From Acanthosepion esculentum (lineage: Eukaryota > Mollusca > Cephalopoda > Sepiida > Sepiidae), in the NCBI GenBank assembly GCA_964036315.1, contig OZ038485.1, positions 71,792,824 to 71,856,823 of the forward strand: 64,000 bases of DNA. The letters are read 5' to 3'. The notes under the pieces are model-generated. The model did no database searches. It was not told the DNA's origin and was given only the letters and a program-made list of their open reading frames with translations. The position numbers and the translations under genes are program-made. Every line of letters starts with the position of its first letter. Position 1 is the first letter of the stretch. Shown one piece after another: positions 10,741 through 24,432 of the stretch.

Positions 10741-11460
10741 CTTAAAATTTGCAATATAACTTTGTGAAAACTGTTGAAACTTGTTGAAATCAATAGTTTT
10801 CGATCGATAACATATCGATTTTCAATAATTTTATTGGTTTTCTAAAGATTTCAATAAGTAAATCAATTTTTCAAACAACCGTGTTTAACGTTGAAAAACA
10901 AGCCAAAACAGCTTGCTTTTACACCTAAAATTCAATATTTTTCAAAACTTTGTAAAACTTAAAATTTGCAATATAACTTTGTGAAAACTGTTGAAACATG
11001 CTGAAATCAATACTTTTCGATCGATAACATATCGATTTTCAATAATTTTATTGGTTTTCTAAAGATTTCAATAAGTAAGTCAATTTTTCATACAGTTTAA
11101 CGTTGAAAAACAAACCAAAACAGCTTTCTTTTACACCTAAAATTCAATATTTTTCAAAACTTTGTAAAACTTAAAATTTGCAATATAACTTTGTGAAAAC
11201 TGTTGAAACTTGTTGAAATCAATAGTTTTCGATCGATAACATATCGATTTTCAATAATTTTATTGGTTTTCTAAAGATTTCAATAAGTAAATCAATTTTT
11301 CAAACAACCGTGTTTAACGTTGAAAAACAAGCCAAAAGAGCTTGCTTTTACACCTAAAATTCAATATTTTTCAAAACTTTGTAAAACTTAAAATTTGCAA
11401 TATAACTGTGTGAAAACTGTTGAAACTTGTTGAAATCAATAGTTTTCGATCGATAACATA

Positions 11461-13191
11461 TCGATTTTCAATAATTTTATTGGTTTTCTAAAGATTTCAA
11501 TAAGTAAATCAATTTTTCAAACAACCGTGTTTAACGTTGAAAAACAAGCCAAAACAGCTTGCTTTTACACCTAAAATTCAATATTTTTCAAAACTTTGTA
11601 AAACTTAAAATTTGCAATATAACATTGTGAAAACTGTTGAAACATGCTGAAATCAATACTTTTCGATCGATAACATATCGATTTTCAATAATTTTATTGG
11701 TTTTCTAAAGATTTCAATAAGTAAATCAATTTTTCAAACAACCGTGTTTAACGTTGAAAAAGAAGCCAATACAGCTTGCTTTTACACCTAAAATTCAATA
11801 TTTTTCAAAACTTTGTAAAACTTAAAATTTGCAATATAACTTTGTGAAAACTGTTGAAACTTGTTGAAATCAATACTTTTCGATCGATAACATATCGATT
11901 TTCAATAATTTTATTGGTTTTCTAAAGATTTCAATAAGTAAATCAATTTTTCAAACAACCGTGTTTAACGTTGAAAAACAAGCCAAAACAGCTTGCTTTT
12001 ACACCTAAAATTCAATATTTTTCAAAACTTTGTAAAACTTAAAATTTGCAATATAACTTTGTGAAAACTGTTGAAACATGCTGAAATCAATACTTTTCGA
12101 TCGATAACATATCGATTTTCAATAATTTTATTGGTTTTCTAAAGATTTCAATAAGTAAGTCAATTTTTCATACAGTTTAACGTTGAAAAACAAACCAAAA
12201 CAGCTTGCTTTTACACCTAAAATTCAATATTTTTCAAAACTTTGTAAAACTTAAAATTTGGAATATAACTTTGTGAAAACTGTTGAAACTTGTTGAAATC
12301 AATACTTTTCGATCGATAACATATCGATTTTCAATAATTTTATTGGTTTTCTAAATATTTCAATAAGTAAATCAATTTTTCAAATAACCGTGTTTAACGT
12401 TGAAAAACAAGCCAAAACAGCTTGCTTTTACACCTAAAATTCAATATTTTTCAAAACTTTGTAAAACTTAAAATTTGCAATATAACTTTGTGAAAACTGT
12501 TGAAACTTGTTGAAATCAATACTTTTCGATCGATAACATATCGATTTTCAATAATTTTATTGGTTTTCTAAAGATTTCAATAAGTAAATAAATTTTTTAA
12601 ACAACCGTGTTTAACGTTGAAAAACAAGCCAAAACAGCTTGCTTTTACACCTAAAATTCAATATTTTTCAAAACTTCGTAAAACTTAAAATTTGCAATAT
12701 AACTTTGTGAAAACTGTTGAAACTTGTTGAAATCAATACTTTTCGATCGATAACATATCGATTTTCAATAATTTTATTGGTTTTCTAAAGATTTCAATAA
12801 GTAAATCAATTTTTCAAACAACCGTGTTTAACGTTGAAAAACAAGCCAAAACAGCTTGCTTTTACACCTAAAATTCAATATTTTACAAAACTTTGTAAAA
12901 CTTAAAATTTGCAATATAACTTTGTGAAAAATGTTGAAACTTGTTGAAATCAATAGTTTTCGATCGATAACATATCGATTTTCAATAATTTTATTGGTTT
13001 TCTAAAGATTTCAATAAGTAAATCAATTTTTCAAACAACCGTGTTTAACGTTGAAAAACACGCCAAAACAGCTTGCTTTTACACCTAAAATTCAATATTT
13101 TTCAAAACTTTGTAAAACTTAAAATTTGCAATATAACTTTGTGAAAACTGTTGAAACTTGTTGAAATCAATAGTTTTCGATCGATAACATA
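11461..13191 (+). repeat. Segment E1: 8-monomer unit (1731 bp), copy 1
   Basis: Monomers: 11461 164A V; 11678 85G 93T; 11895 V; 12112 S 155G; 12324 33T 62T; 12541 50A 58T 137C; 12758 128A 174A 199G; 12975 87C 199G. The order 164A-V, 85G-93T, V, S, 33T-62T restarts at 13192. The marker set 58T 137C / 128A 199G / 87C 199G / 164A V / 85G 93T reappears in the perfect 10-mer at 46284-50613, so this looks like a relative of that unit 35 kb away. Confidence 0.88.
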
Positions 13192-14271
13192 TCGATTTTC
13201 AATAATTTTATTGGTTTTCTAAAGATTTCAATAAGTAAATCAATTTTTCAAACAACCGTGTTTAACGTTGAAAAACAAGCCAAAACAGCTTGCTTTTACA
13301 CCTAAAATTCAATATTTTTCAAAACTTTGTAAAACTTAAAATTTGCAATATAACATTGTGAAAACTGTTGAAACATGCTGAAATCAATACTTTTCGATCG
13401 ATAACATATCGATTTTCAATAATTTTATTGGTTTTCTAAAGATTTCAATAAGTAAATCAATTTTTCAAACAACCGTGTTTTACGTTGAAAAAGAAGCCAA
13501 TACAGCTTGCTTTTACACCTAAAATTCAATATTTTTCAAAACTTTGTAAAACTTAAAATTTGCAATATAACTTTGTGAAAACTGTTGAAACTTGTTGAAA
13601 TCAATACTTTTCGATCGATAACATATCGATTTTCAATAATTTTATTGGTTTTCTAAAGATTTCAATAAGTAAATCAATTTTTCAAACAACCGTGTTTAAC
13701 GTTGAAAAACAAGCCAAAACAGCTTGCTTTTACACCTAAAATTCAATATTTTTCAAAACTTTGTAAAACTTGAAATTTGCAATATAACTTTGTGAAAACT
13801 GTTGAAACATGCTGAAATCAATACTTTTCGATCGATAACATATCGATTTTCAATAATTTTATTGGTTTTCTAAAGATTTCAATAAGTAAGTCAATTTTTC
13901 ATACAGTTTAACGTTGAAAAACAAACCAAAACAGCTTGCTTTTACACCTAAAATTCAATATTTTTCAAAACTTTGTAAAACTTAAAATTTGCAATATAAC
14001 TTTGTGAAAACTGTTGAAACTTGTTGAAATCAATACTTTTCGATCGATAACATATCGATTTTCAATAATTTTATTGGTTTTCTAAATATTTCAATAAGTA
14101 AATCAATTTTTCAAATAACCGTGTTTAACGTTGAAAAACAAGCCAAAACAGCTTGCTTTTACACCTAAAATTCAATATTTTTCAAAACTTTGTAAAACTT
14201 AAAATTTGCAATATAACTTTGTGAAAACTGTTGAAACTTGTTGAAATCAATACTTTTCGATCGATAACATA
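13192..14271 (+). repeat. Segment E2: partial copy 2 of the 8-mer (5 monomers)
   Basis: Monomers: 13192 164A V; 13409 73T 85G 93T; 13626 147G V; 13843 S; 14055 33T 62T. Offset from copy 1 is 1731 bp. 73T and 147G are private. After 14271 the expected 58T-137C monomer is replaced by a short one, so the copy ends there. The series 13192-14483 has the same order as 50180-51471. Confidence 0.88.
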
Positions 14272-17200
14272 TCGATTTTCAATAATTTTATTGGTTTTCT
14301 AAAGATTTCAATAAGTAAGTCAATTTTTCATACAGTTTAACGTTGAAAAACAAACCAAAACAGCTTGCTTTTACACCTAAAATTCAATATTTTTCAAAAC
14401 TTTGTAAAACTTAAAATTTGCAATATAACTTTGTGAAAACTGTTGAAACTTGTTGAAATCAATACTTTTCGATCGATAACATATCGATTTTCAATAATTT
14501 TATTGGTTTTCTAAAGATTTCAATAAGTAAATCAATTTTTCAAACAACCGTGTTTAACGTTGAAAAACAAGCCAAAACAGCTTGCTTTTACACCTAAAAT
14601 TCAATATTTTTCAAAACTTCGTAAAACTTAAAATTTGCAATATAACTTTGTGAAAACTGTTGAAACTTGTTGAAATCAATACTTTTCGATCGATAACATA
14701 TCGATTTTCAATAATTTTATTGGTTTTCTAAAGATTTCAATAAGTAAGTCAATTTTTCATACAGTTTAACGTTGAAAAACAAACCAAAACAGCTTGCTTT
14801 TACACCTAAAATTCAATATTTTTCAAAACTTTGTAAAACTTAAAATTTGCAATATAACTTTGTGAAAACTGTTGAAACTTGTTGAAATCAATACTTTTCG
14901 ATCGATAACATATCGATTTTCAATAATTTTATTGGTTTTCTAAATATTTCAATAAGTAAATCAATTTTTCAAACAACCGTGTTTAACGTTGAAAAACAAG
15001 CCAAAACAGCTTGCTTTTACACCTAAAATTCAATATTTTTCAAAACTTTGTAAAACTTAAAATTTGCAATATAACTGTGTGAAAACTGTTGAAACTTGTT
15101 GAAATCAATACTTTTCGTTCGATAACATATCGATTTTCAATAATTTTATTGGTTTTCTAAAGATTTCAATAAGTAAATCAATTTTTCAAACAACCGTGTT
15201 TAACGTTGAAAAACAAGCCAAAACAGCTTGCTTTTACACCTAAAATTCAATATTTTACAAAACTTTGTAAAACTTAAAATTTGCAATATAACTTTGTGAA
15301 AACTGTTGCAACTTGTTGAAATCAATAGTTTTCGATCGATAACATATCGATTTTCAATAATTTTATTGGTTTTCTAAAGATTTCAATAAGTAAATCAATT
15401 TTTCAAACAACCGTGTTTAACGTTGAAAAACAAGCCAAAACAGCTTCCTTTTACACCTAAAATTCAATATTTTTCAAAACTTTGTAAAACTTAAAATTTG
15501 CAATATAACTGTGTGAAAACTGTTGAAACTTTTTGAAATCAATACTTTTCGATCGATAACATATCGATTTTCAATAATTTTATTGGTTTTCTAAAGATTT
15601 CAATAAGTAAATCAATTTTTCAAACAACCGTGTTTAACGTTCAAAAACAAGCCAAAAGAGCTTGCTTTTACACCTAAAATTCAATATTTTTCAAAACTTT
15701 GTAAAACTTAAAATTTGCAATATAACTGTGTGAAAACTGTTGAAACTTGTTGAAATCAATACTTTTCGTTCGATAACATATCGATTTTCAATAATTTTAT
15801 TGGTTTTCTAAATATTTCAATAAGTAAATCAATTTTTCAAACAACCGTGTTTAACGTTGAAAAACTAGCCAAAACAGCTTGCTTTTACACCTAAAATTCA
15901 ATATTTTACAAAACTTTGTAAAACTTAAAATTTGCAATATAACTTTGTGAAAACTGTTGAAACTTGTTGAAATCAATACTTTTCGTTCGATAACATATCG
16001 ATTTTCAATAATTTTATTGGTTTTCTAAAGATTTCAATAAGTAAATCAATTTTTCAAACAACCGTGTTTAACGTTGAAAAACAAGCCAAAACAGCTTGCT
16101 TTTACACCTAAAATTCAATATTTTACAAAACTTTGTAAAACTTAAAATTTGCAATATAACTTTGTGAAAACTGTTGCAACTTGTTGAAATCAATAGTTTT
16201 CGATCGATAACATATCGATTTTCAATAATTTTATTGGTTTTCTAAAGATTTCAATAAGTAAATCAATTTTTCAAACAACCGTGTTTAACGTTGAAAAACA
16301 AGCCAAAACAGCTTCCTTTTACACCTAAAATTCAATATTTTTCAAAACTTTGTAAAACTTAAAATTTGCAATATAACTGTGTGAAAACTGTTGAAACTTT
16401 TTGAAATCAATACTTTTCGATCGATAACATATCGATTTTCAATAATTTTATTGGTTTTCTAAAGATTTCAATAAGTAAATCAATTTTTCAAACAACCGTG
16501 TTTAACGTTCAAAAACAAGCCAAAAGAGCTTGCTTTTACACCTAAAATTCAATATTTTTCAAAACTTTGTAAAACTTAAAATTTGCAATATAACTGTGTG
16601 AAAACTGTTGAAACTTGTTGAAATCAATAGTTTTCGATCGATAACATATCGATTTTCAATAATTTTATTGGTTTTCTAAAGATTTCAATAAGTAAATCAA
16701 TTTTTCAAACAACCGTGTTTAACGTTGAAAAACAAGCCAAAACAGCTTGCTTTTACACCTAAAATTCAATATTTTTCAAAACTTCGTAAAACTTAAAATT
16801 TGCAATATAACTTTGTGAAAACTGTTGAAACTTGTTGAAATCAATACTTTTCGATCGATAACATATCGATTTTCAATAATTTTATTGGTTTTCTAAAGAT
16901 TTCAATAAGTAAGTCAATTTTTCATACAGTTTAACGTTGAAAAACAAACCAAAACAGCTTGCTTTTACACCTAAAATTCAATATTTTTCAAAACTTTGTA
17001 AAACTTAAAATTTGCAATATAACTTTGTGAAAACTGTTGAAACTTGTTGAAATCAATACTTTTCGATCGATAACATATCGATTTTCAATAATTTTATTGG
17101 TTTTCTAAATATTTCAATAAGTAAATCAATTTTTCAAACAACCGTGTTTAACGTTGAAAAACAAGCCAAAACAGCTTGCTTTTACACCTAAAATTCAATA

Positions 17201-17294
17201 TTTTTCAAAACTTTGTAAAACTTAAAATTTGCAATATAACTGTGTGAAAACTGTTGAAACTTGTTGAAATCAATACTTTTCGTTCGATAACATA
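14272..17294 (+). repeat. Segment F: 14 monomers with an 868-bp 4-mer tandem
   Basis: Monomers: 14272 S; 14484 137C; 14701 S; 14913 33T 165G 206T; 15130 128A 180C 199G; 15347 101C 165G 186T; 15564 79C 95G 165G 206T; 15781 33T 86T 128A 206T; 15998 128A 180C 199G; 16215 101C 165G 186T; 16432 79C 95G 165G 199G; 16649 137C; 16866 S; 17078 33T 165G 206T. 15130-15780 repeats at 15998-16648 with rare markers 180C, 101C+186T and 79C. The flanking trio 14484-15129 also repeats at 16649-17294, so the 4-mer tandem sits inside a 2165-bp duplication. Confidence 0.92.
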
Positions 17295-19020
17295 TCGATT
17301 TTCAATAATTTTATTGGTTTTCTAAAGATTTCAATAAGTAAATCAATTTTTCAAACAACCGTGTTTAACGTTGAAAAACAAGCCAAAACAGCTTGCTTTT
17401 ACACCTAAAATTCAATATTTTTCAAAACTTTGTAAATCTTAAAATTTGCAATATAACTTTGTGAAAACTGTTGAAACATGCTGAAATCAATACTTTTCGA
17501 TCGATAACATATCGATTTTCAATAATTTTATTGGTTTTCTAAAGATTTCAATAAGTAAGTCAATTTTTCATACAGTTTAACGTTGAAAAACAAACCAAAA
17601 CAGCTTGCTTTTACACCTAAAATTCAATATTTTTCAAAACTTTGTAAAACATAAAATTTGCAATATAACTTTGTGAAAACTGTTGCAACTTGTTGAAATC
17701 AATAGTTTTCGATCGATAACATATCGATTTTCAATAATTTTATTGGTTTTCTAAAGATTTCAATAAGTAAATCAATTTTTCAAACAACCGTGTTTAACGT
17801 TGAAAAACAAGCCAAAACAGCTTGCTTTTACACCTAAAATTCAATATTTTACAAAACTTTGTAAAACTTAAAATTTGCAATATAACTTTGTGAAAACTGT
17901 TGAAACTTGTTGAAATCAAGAGTTTTCGATCGATAACATATCGATTTTCAATAATTTTATTGGTTTTCTAAAGATTTCAATAAGTAAATCAATTTTTCAA
18001 ACAACCGTGTTTAACGTTGAAAAACAAGCCAAAACAGCTTGCTTTTACACCTAAAATTCAATATTTTTCAAAACTTTGTAAAACTTAAAATTTGCAATAT
18101 AACTTTGTGAAAACTGTTGAAACATGCTGAAATCAATACTTTTCGATCGATAACATATCGATTTTCAATAATTTTATTGGTTTTCTAAAGATTTCAATAA
18201 GTAAGTCAATTTTTCATACAGTTTAACGTTGAAAAACAAACCAAAACAGCTTGCTTTTACACCTAAAATTCAATATTTTTCAAAACTTTGTAAAACATAA
18301 AATTTGCAATATAACTTTGTGAAAACTGTTGAAACTTGTTGAAATCAATACTTTTCGATCGATAACATATCGATTTTCAATAATTTTATTGGTTTTCTAA
18401 AGATTTCAATAAGTAAATCAATTTTTCAAACAACCGTGTTTAACGTTTAAAAACAAGCCAAAACAGCTTGCTTTTACACCTAAAATTCAATATTTTTCAA
18501 AACTTTGTAAAACTTAAAATTTGCAATATAACTGTGTGAAAACTGTTGAAACTTGTTGAAATCAATACTTTTCGATCGATAACATATCGATTTTCAATAA
18601 TTTTATTGGTTTTCTAAAGATTTCAATAAGTAAATCAATTTTTCAAACAACCGTGTTTAACGTTGAAAAACACGCCAAAACAGCTTGCTTTTACACCTAA
18701 AATTCAATATTTTTCAAAACTTTGTAAAACTTAAAATTTGCAATATAACTGTGTGAAAACTGTTGAAACTTGTTGAAATCAATACTTTTCGTTCGATAAC
18801 ATATCGATTTTCAATAATTTTATTGGTTTTCTAAAGATTTCAATAAGTAAATCAATTTTTCAAACAACCGTGTTTAACGTTGAAAAACTAGCCAAAACAG
18901 CTTGCTTTTACACCTAAAATTCAATATTTTACAAAACTTTGTAAAACTTAAAATTTGCAATATAACTTTGTGAAAACTGTTGAAACTTGTTGAAATCAAT
19001 ACTTTTCGATCGATAACATG
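17295..19020 (+). repeat. Segment G: 8 mixed monomers
   Basis: Monomers: 17295 143T V; 17512 S 145A 180C 199G; 17724 128A 197G 199G; 17941 V; 18158 S 145A; 18370 79T 165G; 18587 87C 165G 206T; 18804 86T 128A 217G. 17724-18369 resembles 23136-23781 and 26159-26804. The copy at 18804 pairs an 86T left part with the 217G right end otherwise seen on short monomers or the chimera at 32866, so it is probably a recombinant. 180C on the short monomer at 17512 is otherwise known only from 15130 and 15998. Confidence 0.88.
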
Positions 19021-22000
19021 TCGATTTTCAATAATTTTATTGGTTTTCTAAATATTTCAATAAGTAAATCAATTTTTCAAATAACCGTGTTTAACGTTGA
19101 AAAACAAGCCAAAACAGCTTGCTTTTACACCTAAAATTCAATATTTTTCAAAACTTTGTAAAACTTAAAATTTGCAATATAACTTTGTGAAAACTGTTGA
19201 AACTTGTTGAAATCAATACTTTTCGATCGATAACATATCGATTTTCAATAATTTTATTGGTTTTCTAAAGATTTCAATAAGTAAATCAATTTTTCAAACA
19301 ATCGTGTTTAACGTTGAAAAACAAGCCAAAACAGCTTGCTTTTACACCTAAAATTCAATATTTTACAAAACTGTGTAAAACTTAAAATTTGCAATATAAC
19401 TTTGTGCAAACTGTTGAAACTTGTTGAAATCAATAGTTTTCGATCGATAACATATCGATTTTCAATAATTTTATTGGTTTTCTAAAGATTTCAATAAGTA
19501 AATCAATTTTTCAAACAACCGTGTTTAACGTTGAAAAACAAGCCAAAACAGCTTGCTTTTACACCTAAAATTCAATATTTTTCAAAACTTCGTAAAACTT
19601 AAAATTTGCAATATAACTTTGTGAAAACTGTTGAAACTTGTTGAAATCAATACTTTTCGATCGATAACATATCGATTTTCAATAATTTCATTGGTTTTCT
19701 AAAGATTTCAATAAGTAAATCAATTTTTCAAACAACCGTGTTTAACGTTGAAAAACAAGCCAAAACAGCTTGCTTTTACACCTAAAATTCAATATTTTAC
19801 AAAACTTTGTAAAACTTAAAATTTGCAATATAACTTTGTGAAAACTGTTGAAACTTGTTGAAATCAATAGTTTTCGATCGATAACATATCGATTTTCAAT
19901 AATTTTATTGGTTTTCTAAAGATTTCAATAAGTAAATCAATTTTTCAAACAACCGTGTTTAACGTTGAAAAACAAGCCAAAACAGCTTGCTTTTACACCT
20001 AAAATTCAATATTTTTCAAAACTTCGTAAAACTTAAAATTTGCAATATAACTTTGTGAAAACTGTTGAAACTTGTTGAAATCAATACTTTTCGATCGATA
20101 ACATATCGATTTTCAATAATTTTATTGGTTTTCTAAAGATTTCAATAAGTAAATCAATTTTTCAAACAACCGTGTTTAACGTTGAAAAACAAGCCAAAAC
20201 AGCTTGCTTTTACACCTAAAATTCAATATTTTACAAAACTTTGTAAAACTTAAAATTTGCAATATAACTTTGTGAAAACTGTTGAAACTTGTTGAAATCA
20301 ATAGTTTTCGATCGATAACATATCGATTTTCAATAATTTTATTGGTTTTCTAAAGATTTCAATAAGTAAATCAATTTTTCAAACAACCGTGTTTAACGTT
20401 GAAAAACAAGCCAAAACAGCTTGCTTTTACACCTAAAATTCAATATTTTTCAAAACTTTGTAAAACTTAAAATTTGCAATATAACATTGTGAAAACTGTT
20501 GAAACATGCTGAAATCAATACTTTTCGATCGATAACATATCGATTTTCAATAATTTTATTGGTTTTCTAAAGATTTCAATAAGTAAATCAATTTTTCAAA
20601 CAACCGTGTTTAACGTTGAAAAAGAAGCCAATACAGCTTGCTTTTACACCTAAAATTCAATATTTTTCAAAACTTTGTAAAACTTAAAATTTGCAATATA
20701 ACTTTGTGAAAACTGTTGAAACTTGTTGAAATCAATACTTTTCGATCGATAACATATCGATTTTCAATAATTATATTGGTTTTCTAAAGATTTCAATAAG
20801 TAAATCAATTTTTCAAACAACCGTGTTTAACGTTGAAAAACAAGCCAAAACAGCTTGCTTTTATACACCTAAAATTCAATATTTTTCAAAACTTTGTAAA
20901 ACTTAAAATTTGCAATATAACTTTGTGAAAACTGTTGAAACATGCTGAAATCAATACTTTTCGATTGATAACATATCGATTTTCAATAATTTTATTGGTT
21001 TTCTAAAGATTTCAATAAGTAAGTCAATTTTTCATACAGTTTAACGTTGAAAAACAAACCAAAACAGCTTGCTTTTACACCTAAAATTCAATATTTTTCA
21101 AAACTTTGTAAAACTTAAAATTTGCAATATAACTTTGTGAAAACTGTTGAAACTTGTTGAAATCAATACTTTTCGATCGATAACATATCGATTTTCAATA
21201 ATTTCATTGGTTTTCTAAAGATTTCAATAAGTAAATCAATTTTTCAAACAACCGTGTTTAACGTTGAAAAACAAGCCAAAACAGCTTGCTTTTACACCTA
21301 AAATTCAATATTTTACAAAACTTTGTAAAACTTAAAATTTGCAATATATCTTTGTGAAAACTGTTGAAACTTGTTGAAATCAATAGTTTTCGATCGATAA
21401 CATATCGATTTTCAATAATTTTATTGGTTTTCTAAAGATTTCAATAAGTAAATCAATTTTTCAAACAACCGTGTTTAACGTTGAAAAACAAGCCAAAACA
21501 GCTTGCTTTTACACCTAAAATTCAATATTTTTCAAAACTTCGTAAAACTTAAAATTTGCAATATAACTTTGTGAAAACTGTTGAAACTTGTTGAAATCAA
21601 TACTTTTCGATCGATAACATATCGATTTTCAATAATTTTATTGGTTTTCTAAAGATTTCAATAAGTAAATCAATTTTTCAAACAACCGTGTTTAACGTTG
21701 AAAAACAAGCCAAAACAGCTTGCTTTTACACCTAAAATTCAATATTTTACAAAACTTTGTAAAACTTAAAATTTGCAATATAACTTTGTGAAAACTGTTG
21801 AAACTTGTTGAAATCAATAGTTTTCGATCGATAACATATCGATTTTCAATAATTTTATTGGTTTTCTAAAGATTTCAATAAGTAAATCAATTTTTCAAAC
21901 AACCGTGTTTAACGTTGAAAAACAAGCCAAAACAGCTTGCTTTTACACCTAAAATTCAATATTTTTCAAAACTTTGTAAAACTTAAAATTTGCAATATAA

Positions 22001-22918
22001 CATTGTGAAAACTGTTGAAACATGCTGAAATCAATACTTTTCGATCGATAACATATCGATTTTCAATAATTTTATTGGTTTTCTAAAGATTTCAATAAGT
22101 AAATCAATTTTTCAAACAACCGTGTTTAACGTTGAAAAAGAAGCCAATACAGCTTGCTTTTACACCTAAAATTCAATATTTTTCAAAACTTTGTAAAACT
22201 TAAAATTTGCAATATAACTTTGTGAAAACTGTTGAAACTTGTTGAAATCAATACTTTTCGATCGATAACATATCGATTTTCAATAATTATATTGGTTTTC
22301 TAAAGATTTCAATAAGTAAATCAATTTTTCAAACAACCGTGTTTAACGTTGAAAAACAAGCCAAAACAGCTTGCTTTTACACCTAAAATTCAATATTTTT
22401 CAAAACTTTGTAAAACTTAAAATTTGCAATATAACTTTGTGAAAACTGTTGAAACATGCTGAAATCAATACTTTTCGATCGATAACATATCGATTTTCAA
22501 TAATTTTATTGGTTTTCTAAAGATTTCAATAAGTAAGTCAATTTTTCATACAGTTTAACGTTGAAAAACAAACCAAAACAGCTTGCTTTTACACCTAAAA
22601 TTCAATATTTTTCAAAACTTTGTAAAACTTAAAATTTGCAATATAACTTTGTGAAAACTGTTGAAACTTGTTGAAATCAATACTTTTCGATCGATAACAT
22701 GTCGATTTTCAATAATTTTATTGGTTTTCTAAATATTTCAATAAGTAAATCAATTTTTCAAATAACCGTGTTTAACGTTGAAAAACAAGCCAAAACAGCT
22801 TGCTTTTACACCTAAAATTCAATATTTTTCAAAACTTTGTAAAACTTAAAATTTGCAATATAACTTTGTGAAAACTGTTGAAACTTGTTGAAATCAATAC
22901 TTTTCGATCGATAACATA
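19021..22918 (+). repeat. Segment H: 18-monomer block, copy 1 (3898 bp)
   Basis: Monomers: 19021 33T 62T; 19238 65T 128A 136G 170C 199G; 19455 137C; 19672 18C 128A 199G; 19889 137C; 20106 128A 199G; 20323 164A V; 20540 85G 93T; 20757 17A V, +2 bases, 208T; 20976 S; 21188 18C 128A 162T 199G; 21405 137C; 21622 128A 199G; 21839 164A V; 22056 85G 93T; 22273 17A V; 22490 S 217G; 22702 33T 62T. Internally it holds two 7-monomer units (19672-21187 and 21188-22701). The whole block recurs in the same order at 28753-32648. Confidence 0.94.
20757..20975 (+). repeat. 219-bp monomer with a TA duplication
   Basis: Two extra bases in CTTTTATACACC (near positions 105-108) plus 208T, which converts CGATCG to CGATTG and removes a PvuI site. 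Its partner at 30489 lacks both, so both changes arose after the 18-monomer duplication or were erased from the other copy. Confidence 0.9.
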
Positions 22919-24432
22919 TCGATTTTCAATAATTTTATTGGTTTTCTAAAGATTTCAATAAGTAAATCAATTTTTCAAACAATCGTGTTTAACGTTGAAA
23001 AACAAGCCAAAACAGCTTGCTTTTACACCTAAAATTCAATATTTTACAAAACTTTGTAAAACTTAAAATTTGCAATATAACTTTGTGAAAACTGTTGAAA
23101 CTTGTTGAAATCAATACTTTTCGATCGATAACATATCGATTTTCAATAATTTTATTTGTTTTCTAAAGATTTCAATAAGTAAATCAATTTTTCAAACAAC
23201 CGTGTTTAACGTTGAAAAACAAGCCAAAACAGCTTGCTTTTACACCTAAAATTCAATATTTTACAAAACTTTGTAAAACTTAAAATTTGCAATATAACTT
23301 TGTGAAAACTGTTGAAACTTGTTGAAATCAAGAGTTTTCGATCGATAACATATCGATTTTCAATAATTTTATTGGTTTTCTAAAGATTTCAATAAGTAAA
23401 TCAATTTTTCAAACAACCGTGTTTAACGTTGAAAAACAAGCCAAAACAGCTTGCTTTTACACCTAAAATTCAATATTTTTCAAAACTTTGTAAAACTTAA
23501 AATTTGCAATATAACTTTGTGAAAACTGTTGAAACATGCTGAAATCAATATTTTTCGATCGATAACATATCGATTTTCAATAATTTTATTGGTTTTCTAA
23601 AGATTTCAATAAGTAAGTCAATTTTTCATACAGTTTAACGTTGAAAAACAAACCAAAACAGCTTGCTTTTACACCTAAAATTCAATATTTTTCAAAACTT
23701 TGTAAAACATAAAATTTGCAATATAACTTTGTGAAAACTGTTGAAACTTGTTGAAATCAATACTTTTCGATCGATAACATATCGATTTTCAATAATTTTA
23801 TTGGTTTTCTAAAGATTTCAATAAGTAAATCAATTTTTCAAACAACCGTGTTTAACGTTTAAAAACAAGCCAAAACAGCTTGCTTTTACACCTAAAATTC
23901 AATATTTTTCAAAACTTTGTAAAACTTAAAATTTGCAATATAACATTGTGAAAACTGTTGAAACATGCTGAAATCAATACTTTTCGATCGATAACATATC
24001 GATTTTCAATAATTTTATTGGTTTTCTAAAGATTTCAATAAGTAAATCAATTTTTCAAACAACCGTGTTTAACGTTGAAAAAGAAGCCAATACAGCTTGC
24101 TTTTACACCTAAAATTCAATATTTTTCAAAACTTTGTAAAACTTAAAATTTGCAATATAACTTTGTGAAAACTGTTGAAACTTGTTGAAATCAATACTTT
24201 TCGATCGATAACATATCGATTTTCAATAATTATATTGGTTTTCTAAAGATTTCAATAAGTAAATCAATTTTTCAAACAACCGTGTTTAACGTTGAAAAAC
24301 AAGCCAAAACAGCTTGCTTTTACACCTAAAATTCAATATTTTTCAAAACTTTGTAAAACTTAAAATTTGCAATATAACTTTGTGAAAACTGTTGAAACAT
24401 GCTGAAATCAATACTTTTCGATCGATAACATA
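22919..24432 (+). repeat. Segment I1: 7 monomers leading into the 5-mer tandem
   Basis: Monomers: 22919 65T 128A; 23136 22T 128A 197G 199G; 23353 V 199T; 23570 S 145A; 23782 79T 164A V; 23999 85G 93T; 24216 17A V. With the preceding 22490-22918 this matches 25513-26804 in order (S 217G; 33T 62T; 65T 128A; 22T 128A 197G 199G; V; S 145A). 23782 is chimeric: its 79T left half belongs with 165G elsewhere (18370, 26805), but its right half is 164A V. Confidence 0.9.

Larger units (their letters stand above)
7137..11460 (+). repeat. Segment D: 20-monomer mosaic
   Basis: Monomers: 7137 128A 199G; 7354 164A V; 7571 85G; 7788 87C del134 165G 206T; 8004 33T 86T 164A V; 8221 85G 93T; 8438 17A 147T V; 8655 S 217G; 8867 33T 65T 128A 136G 199G; 9084 128A 136G 164A V; 9301 128A 199G; 9518 c; 9735 short without 48G/88A, 128A 197C; 9947 137C; 10164 128A 136G; 10381 c; 10598 128A 199G; 10815 V; 11032 S 101T 199G; 11244 95G 165G 199G. 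There is no clean periodic unit. Several copies are recombinant-looking: 8004 joins an 86T left part to a 164A-V right part, and 9084 joins 128A 136G to 164A V. Confidence 0.9.
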